Source: a virus
Reading direction: 5' to 3' (one strand)
IMG/VR virus record: IMGVR_UViG_3300030109_003178
Span: 1-48,664 of that record
DNA length: 48,664 nucleotides
The notes below the pieces were generated by a model. The model was given only the letters and a program-made list of their open reading frames with translations, did not search any database and had not been told where the DNA came from. Position numbers and translations under genes: made by a program. This document shows positions 1-6,488 of the stretch, piece after piece (position 1 is the stretch's first letter; each line of letters starts with the position of its first letter).

Positions 1-1143
1 GTTACTAGCGAACTGTAGGTTAAGCCCTAGGCCCCCTGCCCCTATAGTCATAAAAAGGATACGGTTGCCTTGCCTAAACCTTTCAATCTCATGCTCCCGT
101 TGAGTAGTGTCACCAGTGATTAAACTGGTACTGGCATTCTTATACTCTCTAGCATGGAGAGATTTCACTACCTCAACATGCCTACCAAACACTACAATCT
201 TTTCATCAGGGGCAGAGTACTCCAGCCAATTCGTTAACCATTCGTAGGCTTTCTCCGCTTTCTGTAACCCTAAGTCCTGTACCTCTTCTTGCCAGTCGAT
301 GTATTGTTTTGGCTTAATTTGCACAGGTACTTGGGTGCGGATTTTCTCAGGCAAATCTAAACAATCTTGCTTGCGTACCCGATGCATTAAAGGATTAACA
401 AGACTGCTTAGTTCCCCTGCGTTAGTAAGTCCATCCGATAGGTAACCAAAAGGTCCTTGTCTACCGTTACAGTAGCGTCTGGTGAACTTCCACCAGTCTT
501 TGAAGGTGTGAGGGGCCGCAATTCTGAATTGAGTAAAGAGATCGACAGGGCGATTAATGATAGGAGTCCCAGTAAGCATAAGAACCATAGGGATAGTTTC
601 AAGCATCGCCTCAATATCTTTCGTCCTCTTGGCTTTGTGGTTTTTGATGTAAGTGCTTTCGTCAAGAACAGCAAACTCAAATCTAAATGACAAGGTTTTG
701 GTATATTCCTTAAACCTTTTTGTTCTGTGGTAGGAAACGAGAACAATCGAGTGATGGGGGTATTCGACATCAATACTATCCTTAAAAATAACTATCTCTT
801 TATCCCCACCAAAGATGCGATGCAACTCGCTCTTATGTTGGAGCATGAGACTAGCAGGGGAAAAGATTACAGTAGGGCCAGCATTAACCGCCTTCATTAT
901 GAGGGCGGCTCCAGCAGTCTTACCACTACCCATCTCCCACGCTAACATCATGCGTCCATCAGACTTTAAGAAATGATTAACGCCATCTATCTGATGTTGG
1001 AAAGGAGACAGCCAGAAGGTCTCGTCAACATTCATCAACCAGTCCAACCACCGTGGCGCAGAGCCATCGTTAATAGGACGGGTGTCAACTTCAGCCAACC
1101 GCGCACGGTTATAATTCTTAATGAGGGTGGTGCTGTCTGTCAT
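1..1143 (-). CDS. SNF2-family DNA helicase/translocase, 3' end cut by window edge
   Basis: The reading frame is open from an ATG at 1143 to the window edge (381 codons, no stop), so the C-terminus is missing. Helicase superfamily 2 motifs are visible in order: Walker A GSGKT at residues 72-76, a DEST box at 161-164 in the DExx position, TGTP (motif III) at 191-194, and a TIGAGGLGLNLQ stretch near 366-377 matching motif V. The LTGTPIINRP wording and the order are typical of SNF2-type translocases found in phage replication modules. Its role is probably ATP-driven remodelling of phage DNA during replication or recombination. It is divergent from the primase operon. A sigma70-like promoter lies at 1180-1208 and the SD is weak. 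Family confident, exact function inferred. Confidence 0.9.
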   Translation of the reverse strand, partial: MTDSTTLIKNYNRARLAEVDTRPINDGSAPRWLDWLMNVDETFWLSPFQHQIDGVNHFLKSDGRMMLAWEMGSGKTAGAALIMKAVNAGPTVIFSPASLMLQHKSELHRIFGGDKEIVIFKDSIDVEYPHHSIVLVSYHRTKRFKEYTKTLSFRFEFAVLDESTYIKNHKAKRTKDIEAMLETIPMVLMLTGTPIINRPVDLFTQFRIAAPHTFKDWWKFTRRYCNGRQGPFGYLSDGLTNAGELSSLVNPLMHRVRKQDCLDLPEKIRTQVPVQIKPKQYIDWQEEVQDLGLQKAEKAYEWLTNWLEYSAPDEKIVVFGRHVEVVKSLHAREYKNASTSLITGDTTQREHEIERFRQGNRILFMTIGAGGLGLNLQFASN

Positions 1144-1179
1144 CTGCTTGCCTGTTTGTCTGGTCTAAAATCTAATATG

Positions 1180-1208
1180 AATATAGGAAGCCTTCCCAGA
1201 AAGTGCAA
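1180..1208 (-). promoter_or_regulatory. Candidate sigma70-like promoter of the SNF2 helicase gene
   Basis: On the minus strand TTGCAC (plus 1203-1208) is separated by 17 bp from TATATT (plus 1180-1185). The -10 matches the consensus at five of six positions and the -35 only at its first three bases. It lies downstream of the terminator at 1220-1258 and about 35 bp before the helicase start codon, so the helicase can be transcribed independently of whatever that terminator stops. Confidence 0.5.
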
Positions 1209-1219
1209 CATTAAAACAT

Positions 1220-1258
1220 AAAAAAAGTGAGGCCCCTTAAATTAATAAGAGGCCCCAC
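1220..1258 (-). terminator. Intrinsic terminator, minus strand
   Basis: Plus positions 1227-1239 and 1246-1258 form a 13-bp stem around a 6-nt loop. On the plus strand two pairs are A-C mismatches, but in minus-strand RNA they become G-U wobbles, so the stem is complete only in the minus transcript. Seven U residues (plus 1220-1226) follow directly. This is a textbook rho-independent terminator, placed 77 nt upstream of the helicase start and downstream of the promoter at 1314-1342. Confidence 0.8.
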
Positions 1259-1307
1259 CTGATGACAGACTACAGGAATGTCGAAGGTAGGGAGAATAAC
1301 CCCCGAC
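1220..1307 (-). ncRNA. Candidate small RNA, about 88 nt
   Basis: A strong -10 (TATAAT at plus 1314-1319) and an intrinsic terminator (1220-1258) bracket about 88 nt on the minus strand with no ATG-initiated ORF. The next gene on that strand has its own promoter, so this looks like a separate short transcription unit. The RNA would contain TAGTCTGTCATC (complement of plus 1261-1272). That is a perfect 12-nt antisense match to the resolvase start at 4395-4406, and its 10-nt core GTCTGTCATC is antisense to the start of the SNF2 helicase. It could instead be an attenuated leader. No expression evidence. Confidence 0.4.
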
Positions 1308-1313
1308 AACACC

Positions 1314-1342
1314 ATTATACCACTATATATAGTGGCTAGTAA
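1314..1342 (-). promoter_or_regulatory. Candidate promoter of the small RNA / helicase leader
   Basis: The minus-strand -10 is a perfect TATAAT (plus 1314-1319). Seventeen bp upstream is TTACTA (plus 1337-1342), a weak -35 with three matches. The spacer is almost entirely filled by a perfect 16-bp palindrome, the usual place for a repressor or activator site. Confidence 0.5.
1320..1335. promoter_or_regulatory. Perfect 16-bp palindrome, candidate operator
   Basis: CCACTATATATAGTGG reads the same on both strands. It sits between the -10 and -35 of the minus-strand promoter and 61 bp upstream of the primase start, so a dimeric regulator bound here could control both divergent units. The HTH protein encoded at 6025-6435 is one possible ligand, by inference only. 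Confidence 0.45.
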
Positions 1343-1395
1343 ATTCCTAACAACGGTACTATATTGGTAGTATTCAATTAAAATGGAGTGGACAG

Positions 1396-2268
1396 ATGGA
1401 CAGACGGACTGCGACTACTTTTCTGACTGATATCTATAAGCACCAGACCAACGGTAAGTTGGTCTTTCATGCTTTTAGAGCAGACAAAGCGGAGACTTTC
1501 ACGGCAGACCTAGGAGGAGATTTCTTTGACTGGGTTGAGCAACGTGAGAAAGCAGGGTGGGGCATCCACCTACGACAAGGCCGTATGGCTACACAAAGTC
1601 GGTCATGTACTAAGAAAGATGTGGAACAACTGTGCCACCTCTGGGTAGATATCGACCGACCTCAAGACAAAGTCTCTTTTGTAGAGAATGAAAATGATCC
1701 CATGCCTACACCCACATTCCTTATTAACAGTGGGGGTGGTACTCATCTATACTGGCGGCTTGATAAGCCAGCTATGGGGATAGACTTGTTTCAAGTAGAA
1801 GAACTAAACACCAAGCTGGCAGACTATGTAGGTGGCGATCCAGCCCCCACGCACATTGCAAGCACTCTACGTTTAGTTGGGACTTTGAACCACAAGTATG
1901 ACCCACCTGTGGAAGCCTCAATTTTGCGCCATAACAAAGATGCAGAGGTAAGCATTGACAGTATGGCAGATTGGTTGAAGCGTAACGAGAACCCTGTCGA
2001 AGCCTTTGCAAATAGACTGATAGGGAATGTTCGACAGACTGTGGATTGGAAGCTAGTGCTTGATAATCTATCAGTCGAAGGACCAGCTAATGAGTTTGGT
2101 GGGCGTAACAACTGTGTCACCAAGTTGGCTGGCTGGTGGGCAAGACAGGGTATTGACCCTGATACCCAACTAAGAACCTTACAACACCATGGATGCACCC
2201 TACCTGTGCATGAAATGGAGAGCATCGTTAACCGTATTTACCAGAAGGAGTGTGAGAGTAATGTCTAA
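1396..2268 (+). CDS. Archaeo-eukaryotic-type (AEP/RepB-like) primase
   Basis: 290 aa. Three motifs of the AEP primase fold are visible: LWVDID with the metal-binding pair D85/D87, SGGGTHLYW at 112-120 with the motif II histidine H117, and STLRLVGTLNHK at 156-167 with the conserved R159 and K167. The enzyme should lay down RNA or DNA primers for replication. Its stop codon lies inside the start of the SF3 helicase gene (8-bp overlap), so the two are translationally coupled and probably form the phage primase-helicase pair. The ATG at 1396 follows a GGAGTGG element. Family assignment is from motifs; the primer type is unknown. Confidence 0.8.
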   Translation: MDRRTATTFLTDIYKHQTNGKLVFHAFRADKAETFTADLGGDFFDWVEQREKAGWGIHLRQGRMATQSRSCTKKDVEQLCHLWVDIDRPQDKVSFVENENDPMPTPTFLINSGGGTHLYWRLDKPAMGIDLFQVEELNTKLADYVGGDPAPTHIASTLRLVGTLNHKYDPPVEASILRHNKDAEVSIDSMADWLKRNENPVEAFANRLIGNVRQTVDWKLVLDNLSVEGPANEFGGRNNCVTKLAGWWARQGIDPDTQLRTLQHHGCTLPVHEMESIVNRIYQKECESNV

Positions 2269-3790
2269 TTTACCACTGGCTCCGCTCCCTCCTACTACTG
2301 CAACGGAGAGAGTGAAGGCCTATGTGCAAGCGCAGTTAGCACAAGGGCGCAAACCATCAATCATCCCTCATCTTATGGATGTAGTCGAAAGCATTGTTGA
2401 AGATCACATCAGGGCTAACGGCGAGGATATCCTATACACGGAAGATACATGGTTTATGTATCAGCCACGGGGGATATGGGTGGAGCGCGATCCTGTATGG
2501 ATTAAGACTATCATAGACAAGTGGCATCAGACAGTGATCGGCAAGACCCCAACGAAGAGTGTGCGGGGGGAGATACTAGAAGCCGTAATGCTACAGGTTA
2601 ACAAGGTAGACATAGAGTGGGGTAAGATCGGTAACATTATAGTTACTGCTAACAACCAAGCCTATGATCTAGACAACAATACTCCTGTCTCAGTACAAAA
2701 GACTTGGTACTTGAGGGAGGATAACCTGTTGGCTGTTGAGTGGGATGCAACCCAAACAGCCACCCCAATCTGGGACCAGACTGTAGATAAGATAATGAAG
2801 CACATCCCTGATAACGAGAGATCGGATGTTATTCAGCTTGTTGAGGAATGGATGGGTGCAACTTTAATGCGCCATAACAAACCTCGCGCCTTATCTAAAT
2901 GTTTGTTCCTATACGGGGAACGTAGAACAGGTAAGTCCACAATCCTAGATATCCCTAGACAAATCTTTGGAGAGACACGGGCTACCGCAGTCAGCCTCGG
3001 AGAGACAGAAGGCTTTGGGTCTATGGCCCTATTGAATAAAGCTGTCTGGCTGTCTGATGAAATATCGGTAGGCGAAGTATTGAATGACTCAGTAATGAAG
3101 AGGGTCATTACAAACGAACCGATAAGCATCAAGGTTAAGATGAAAGCCCCGATAGAAACCAGAGTGAATATGTCTGTGGGTATGGCTGGTAACTCGTTGC
3201 CTGTGATTAAAGATACTTCGGATGCTGTGTATGATCGGATGTTATTTGTACCATGCGATAGCGTTATCAGTAACGCAGAGGATGATCCGACACTCAGAGA
3301 CAAACTCATTGGCGAGCTACCCGCTATCCTAAATAAAGTTATAGACAGACTGTCTAATGTAAGGGCCAGAGGTTACTTCAAAATTCCAACATGTCTAACA
3401 GCTAAGACAGAGGAGATTAAGATTGACCAAGACCCGTTCAGCCAGTTCCTCACGGAAGCGTTTGTCAAAACCAATAGTAGTTGTGCGGTTGAGAACCCCG
3501 ATATCCAGACAGCATACAAAGGTTATCTGGTTAAGATGTTTGGGGAGGAACATGCTCGTACTACTAAACTATCCCCGACAGTACTGTCTAAACGCATAAG
3601 CGAAGCGTACCCGTACTCATCGACTGGTAGGACAAAACGTGGTACAGTTCGCGCCAAGTATGGCATCCATTTTACCGACCAAGGTAAAAGCTGGTTAGAT
3701 GCTGGCCTCAAGTTAGAGGACAACTTCTATAAGACAGATCAGCAAAGACTAAAGGATGCCAACATAACGTCCCTGACAGTACAGACATAG
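2261..3790 (+). CDS. Superfamily 3 (D5/primase C-terminal type) replicative helicase
   Basis: 509 aa from the ATG at 2261, preceded by AAGGAG at 2245-2250; the earlier in-frame ATG at 2189 lies deep in the primase gene and lacks a comparable SD. Walker A is GERRTGKST at residues 219-227. A hydrophobic stretch ending in SDEI about 45 residues later fits Walker B, and the following AGNSLPVIKDTSDAVYDR region, ending in an arginine, fits the SF3 motif C / arginine-finger region. Such proteins form hexameric rings that unwind DNA next to a primase. It overlaps the primase gene by 8 bp, supporting a shared function. C-terminal residues after about 420 are probably a DNA-binding winged-helix region (inference). 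Confidence 0.85.
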   Translation: MSNLPLAPLPPTTATERVKAYVQAQLAQGRKPSIIPHLMDVVESIVEDHIRANGEDILYTEDTWFMYQPRGIWVERDPVWIKTIIDKWHQTVIGKTPTKSVRGEILEAVMLQVNKVDIEWGKIGNIIVTANNQAYDLDNNTPVSVQKTWYLREDNLLAVEWDATQTATPIWDQTVDKIMKHIPDNERSDVIQLVEEWMGATLMRHNKPRALSKCLFLYGERRTGKSTILDIPRQIFGETRATAVSLGETEGFGSMALLNKAVWLSDEISVGEVLNDSVMKRVITNEPISIKVKMKAPIETRVNMSVGMAGNSLPVIKDTSDAVYDRMLFVPCDSVISNAEDDPTLRDKLIGELPAILNKVIDRLSNVRARGYFKIPTCLTAKTEEIKIDQDPFSQFLTEAFVKTNSSCAVENPDIQTAYKGYLVKMFGEEHARTTKLSPTVLSKRISEAYPYSSTGRTKRGTVRAKYGIHFTDQGKSWLDAGLKLEDNFYKTDQQRLKDANITSLTVQT

Positions 3791-3816
3791 GGAGACCCAC
3801 AACGAGGCGGTAGATA

Positions 3817-3972
3817 ATGCTAACACGTTGGAAGTTTAACTGTTGGCTCAGACTGATGAGGTTCTTCGGAGGTCTGGGCCAGTACTGCTGGCATAAACAT
3901 GAACGTGCATTGCGGTTAATGAGGATAGAGGAACGAAGAGGTGAAGCGTTCAAGAAAGAGGCTTATAAATAA
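3817..3972 (+). CDS. Small hypothetical protein, 51 aa
   Basis: A short frame starting with an ATG after a GAGGCGG element and ending in TAA. The product is tryptophan- and arginine-rich, starts MLTRWKFNCWLRLMRFFGGL, and has an amphipathic N-terminal half followed by a charged ERRGEAFKKEAYK tail. It lies 26 bp after the SF3 helicase and overlaps the next small ORF by 32 bp, consistent with an operon. No family recognised. Confidence 0.5.
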   Translation: MLTRWKFNCWLRLMRFFGGLGQYCWHKHERALRLMRIEERRGEAFKKEAYK

Positions 3973-4135
3973 AAGACGGTCTGCTTCAGCCCAAGCCTTG
4001 GCCCACCCGTTGTATCACCAGAGGGTCATCCCCGACAAACGCCGTGTTGAAACCAATCGGCGGCTCCGACAAAGTGACATACTGACGGCAGAGGCCAAGG
4101 GCGAACACGAAATTGACACAAAGTCTGTCGATTAA
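3941..4135 (+). CDS. Small basic protein, 64 aa
   Basis: Begins with GTG and overlaps the preceding small ORF. Strongly basic N-terminal half, with the segment LAHPLYHQRVIPDKRRVE near residues 21-38. The pattern P-x-(Y/F)-x-x-R-V-(I/V)-P-x-K recalls short basic proteins often seen in marine phage replication regions, but I cannot name a family. It is the last gene before the first iteron dyad. It could bind nucleic acid given its charge (inference). Confidence 0.5.
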   Translation: MKRSRKRLINKRRSASAQALAHPLYHQRVIPDKRRVETNRRLRQSDILTAEAKGEHEIDTKSVD

Positions 4136-4146
4136 AACTATAAACC

Positions 4147-4310
4147 GTCATCGCGTCATCATAAGTGTCATCATCTAAGCTATTGAAAACCTTTGGATGA
4201 TGACAGTGATGACGAGGATGACGGTGTTTTATTATAAGCAAATATAATAGAGTAAATTTATATAAAAAAGAAAATGAGGAAAAGGTGTCATCAGCGTCAT
4301 CACTGTCATC
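4147..4310. repeat. Iteron dyad 1: GATGAC/GTCATC hexamers flanking AT-rich DNA
   Basis: Three GTCATC hexamers with irregular spacing (4147, 4155, 4167) are followed by a symmetric element: GATGAC at 4199, 4208 and 4217 (exact 9-bp period), 64 bp of AT-rich DNA containing TATAAT, then GTCATC at 4287, 4296 and 4305 (again 9-bp period). The arms are complementary over about 22 of 24 positions. A second copy with the same plan lies at 12125-12240. Candidate replication origin or multi-site operator; it ends 85 bp before the resolvase start. Confidence 0.75.
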
Positions 4311-4395
4311 GTATCTCTGGTTACCAGTTGTACACACACTCTTCCGATCAGACTGTGTGCTAGTAATCCCTTGATAAATTTCCTATAAGTATAAG

Positions 4396-4872
4396 ATGAC
4401 AGACTATTCTAACACCCTTGTCGGCGTAGACCTTGGCACGAAATCCGGCATTGCATGGATACAAAACGGAAGTGTCTTCTCCAAGCCTCTTGATTTCTCC
4501 AAGGTTAGACAGATGGGTGCTGGTATGCGGCCCCTTATGTTACGAAGAGAGTTACTGTCTACGTTTGGGGAGTTGGAGCCAGAGGAGGTGGTGTTTGAAA
4601 ATGTACAGAAACATTCCGCCACCTATGCGGCCCAAGTGTATGGAGAATTGCGAGGGTGTCTAACCACTGTCTGCGAAGAGATGTCTATACCTTACCGCGG
4701 CATCGGAGTAACAACAGTGAAGAAGCACGTTACGGGGAGGGGGCTTTGTAAAAAGGAAGTGACCAGAAGATTTATGAAAGAACTCTGGCCCGACCTTTTT
4801 AAACGTAAGCTAACGGAAGATGAGGTAGATGCTTTGTCTATCTTAAAGTGTGCTATAGATAACGTGTACTAA
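4396..4872 (+). CDS. RuvC-like Holliday-junction resolvase
   Basis: 158 aa. The RuvC/RNase H-fold acidic residues are all present at family spacing: D12 in LVGVDLGTKSGIAW, E68 in EEVVFENV, and D142/D145 in TEDEVDAL. It should cut four-way junctions made during replication and recombination so that concatemers can be packaged. It is preceded by iteron dyad 1 and followed after 22 bp by the Cys-pair protein. The SD is poor. The start region GATGACAGACTA (4395-4406) also occurs at 1261-1272, so the putative small RNA there would be antisense to this translation start. Confidence 0.85.
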   Translation: MTDYSNTLVGVDLGTKSGIAWIQNGSVFSKPLDFSKVRQMGAGMRPLMLRRELLSTFGELEPEEVVFENVQKHSATYAAQVYGELRGCLTTVCEEMSIPYRGIGVTTVKKHVTGRGLCKKEVTRRFMKELWPDLFKRKLTEDEVDALSILKCAIDNVY

Positions 4873-4894
4873 AACTGGGCATTGAGAGATTCAA

Positions 4895-5146
4895 ATGAGT
4901 GACGATAATATTATAGAGTTTCCAGACTTAAAAAATAAGCGGTACGTTCTTGGGTGTCCTCAGTGTGACGGTACTTCATGGACTATAGTTTTGTCTGATG
5001 ATCAAGTGCGCTTTGAGATGGAGAGTGTAGACGGGGAATTACTAGATGTGACGTTCACGCCTGATGAGGTCCCTGTGGTATGCGCGGAGTGCCAGTCATG
5101 TGGTCATGTCTTAGACCTAAATGCCACTGCCCCCAGTGTTCATTGA
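4895..5146 (+). CDS. Small zinc-ribbon-like protein, 83 aa
   Basis: Contains CPQC at residues 21-24 and a second cysteine cluster CAECQSCGH near 66-74, a pattern expected of a zinc ribbon. Between them lies an acidic beta-rich stretch. It begins MSDDNIIEFPD, an N-terminus often seen in small phage proteins. Last gene of the plus-strand replication block and convergent with the HNH gene. Function unknown; a DNA- or transcription-related role is possible from the zinc ribbon only. Confidence 0.65.
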   Translation: MSDDNIIEFPDLKNKRYVLGCPQCDGTSWTIVLSDDQVRFEMESVDGELLDVTFTPDEVPVVCAECQSCGHVLDLNATAPSVH

Positions 5147-5220
5147 TAAATTTTATTATATTTTTGTAAGATTTTTTATCCTGCCGCGTCCCCGAGTCGG
5201 AGCCACATCACAAATATTCC

Positions 5221-5248
5221 TAGACAGTAGACACACTAGACATAGACA
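5221..5248 (+). repeat. Cluster of four TAGACA hexamers
   Basis: TAGACA occurs at 5221, 5228, 5237 and 5243, four copies in 28 bp, between convergent genes and just before the hairpin at 5250-5277. The same hexamer recurs in other intergenic stretches (11839, 11857, 11957, 19583, 19594, 47351, 47369). Confidence 0.5.
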
Positions 5249-5249
5249 A

Positions 5250-5277
5250 CCCCTCACTATCTTTAGGATAGGAGGGG
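5250..5277. terminator. GC-rich hairpin between convergent genes
   Basis: CCCCTC pairs with GAGGGG and CTATC with GATAG, giving an 11-bp stem with one bulged A and loop TTTAG. No T-run follows on either strand, so it is not a classic intrinsic terminator. Its place between genes ending at 5146 (plus) and 5314 (minus) suggests a bidirectional stop or an mRNA 3' end stabiliser. Confidence 0.5.
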
Positions 5278-5313
5278 CTGACAGAATCGGTCACACAAGC
5301 AGGAGGCTGAATC

Positions 5314-5847
5314 TTAATTGCTAGTTTCTGCCACCGCCCGACACCAGTCTATGAAAACATCCTGATCTAAGGGGCCTTTCATAAGGTTCACTCTCTTGCA
5401 TACCAACTGCATATTATTTATCTCGTAATGTCCGTCATTATCTATTCGATCAATAGAGATTATGCTGTGGTTCCCATCCACCCCTTGGCTAGCGTTTATT
5501 CTCTTATGGGTCATAGGCATCCCAGTGATGGCACACTTACCCTCTTGTGCATCGTATAGGTCTAGTAGCTGTTCGACCTTTAAGTCCCACTTATAACTTC
5601 TATGGCCTACAGTATCTCTAGCCCTTGCCGATTTAAGTTGTGAGAAAGCACGGCGAATGAACTTATGAGGGGTGCTTTCATGCATGTCAGATTTGTCTTT
5701 GTATTTGCATGTATTACATTTGATACCAGCGTAAGGCCTTCGGGGATGCTCCACCCTAAAGCTATCTATGGGGAGTGTACGGCTACACCCCCCACAGAAT
5801 TTCTCCACAGGTAAGGAAAGTATCCTCTCAGCTTTTGTTATCATCAT
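5314..5847 (-). CDS. HNH-type endonuclease with N-terminal zinc finger
   Basis: 177 aa. C18, C21, C44 and C47 form a CxxC...CxxC zinc site. The C-terminal half carries the HNH-like core: CAITGMPMTH (105-114), IDRIDNDGHYEINNMQLVC (132-150) and N154 of KRVNLMKG. The usual first histidine of the core is arginine (DRID), a variant seen in part of the family. It could be a free-standing homing endonuclease or a packaging-associated nickase; its distance from the terminase favours the first. The start ATGATG is preceded by AAGGGA and overlaps the upstream membrane-protein gene by 20 bp. Last gene of the minus operon. Confidence 0.8.
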   Translation of the reverse strand: MMITKAERILSLPVEKFCGGCSRTLPIDSFRVEHPRRPYAGIKCNTCKYKDKSDMHESTPHKFIRRAFSQLKSARARDTVGHRSYKWDLKVEQLLDLYDAQEGKCAITGMPMTHKRINASQGVDGNHSIISIDRIDNDGHYEINNMQLVCKRVNLMKGPLDQDVFIDWCRAVAETSN

Positions 5848-6025
5848 GCGTCCCTTCTAGATGCACCGATGCGGCGGCTAAAAAGAACCCGATAATAGGC
5901 AGGGATACCGTTGTTTGCATATACATCCCAGACACCTCGCCATCTAGTACTATCAATCCTAGTACCATCAATGCGAACAGCATCCAGCACATATACGCGA
6001 GGGCCATGCTAATAAGTTTCATCAT
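5828..6025 (-). CDS. Small membrane protein, 65 aa
   Basis: Two hydrophobic segments are visible: residues about 4-27 (ISMALAYMCWMLFALMVLGL) and 38-53 (QTTVSLPIIGFFLAAA), separated by a short acidic turn. Its ATG overlaps the stop codon of the HTH gene and its end overlaps the HNH gene, so it is tightly packed into the operon. No family recognised. Possible roles such as superinfection exclusion or membrane anchoring are speculation. Confidence 0.65.
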   Translation of the reverse strand: MMKLISMALAYMCWMLFALMVLGLIVLDGEVSGMYMQTTVSLPIIGFFLAAASVHLEGTHDDNKS

Positions 6026-6435
6026 CAGCTACCCCCTAACACTGTCTGCAAGTCTATCAGTATACTCTCTATTGCAGATAACGACCTGTGCGTAGATGGT
6101 TTTGTTGTATCCTCATCTAATTGCACAGGCGTTCCCGTAGCGATAGACATAGCCCTAATCCTCTGGGCCACTTTAAGCCTCAGATAATCTGCTATCCCTT
6201 TAGGGACTGCGGTGCGTCCACTAGACCAGTTATGGTACACGCTTTTAGTAAGCCCGAACAAAGCCCTTAATTCCTTCGGCTCCATATCAATGGCTAACAT
6301 GCTGATCCTTAACTGGTCAGGCGACATGGTTCTATTGGTTTGTCTAGGGTCCTCAGTTGGAATACTTTCCAAAAACCCTGCGTTCCTACGGCTTCGGTTA
6401 AACCGTGCATCTAATAACTGGTCAGGAACTCTCAT
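6025..6435 (-). CDS. XRE-like helix-turn-helix protein
   Basis: I take the ATG at 6435 (136 aa); a TTG four codons earlier is possible but less likely because the 18-aa gene's stop overlaps this ATG. An HTH pattern is visible around residues 37-70: SPDQLRISMLAI, then KELRALFGLTKSVYHNWSSG, where LTKSVYHNWSSG fits the recognition helix. Probably a DNA-binding regulator. Candidate targets in this window are the 16-bp palindrome at 1320-1335, the inverted repeats at 11686-11738 and the GATGAC dyads; none is proven. Followed by the membrane-protein gene with overlapping stop/start. Confidence 0.65.
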   Translation of the reverse strand: MRVPDQLLDARFNRSRRNAGFLESIPTEDPRQTNRTMSPDQLRISMLAIDMEPKELRALFGLTKSVYHNWSSGRTAVPKGIADYLRLKVAQRIRAMSIATGTPVQLDEDTTKPSTHRSLSAIESILIDLQTVLGGS

Positions 6436-6488
6436 ATCACCCACCAATATTTAAACATGTTCACGATTAAATCTACGATCTTATCCAT
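6432..6488 (-). CDS. 18-residue peptide fitted between two genes
   Basis: Encodes MDKIVDLIVNMFKYWWVI. Its ATG overlaps the stop codon of the 176-aa gene (TAATG) and its TGA overlaps the ATG of the HTH gene (ATGA). It has its own SD, AAAGGG, seven bases before the start. The peptide is amphipathic and aromatic-rich, with charges near the N-terminus. It may be a coupling leader that carries ribosomes to the HTH start, or a small membrane-active peptide. Too short to support by homology; the exact tiling and SD are the evidence. Confidence 0.55.
   Translation of the reverse strand: MDKIVDLIVNMFKYWWVI

Noticed and set aside
408-773. Minus-strand 121-aa ORF with a hydrophobic stretch
   Set aside because: It lies in another frame of the SNF2 helicase, whose motifs run straight through this region.
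1262-1339. Plus-strand 25-aa ORF starting MTDY, like the resolvase start
   Set aside because: No SD, overlaps the terminator and the promoter palindrome, and the similarity is only the first four residues; noted instead as an RNA/DNA motif match.
2189-2260. Upstream ATG extending the SF3 helicase by 24 residues
   Set aside because: The extension is a frame-shadow of the primase 3' end; AAGGAG at 2245-2250 fits the ATG at 2261.
5121-5324. Plus-strand 67-aa ORF overlapping the end of the Cys-pair gene
   Set aside because: It spans the TAGACA cluster and the hairpin, has no SD and an unconvincing composition.
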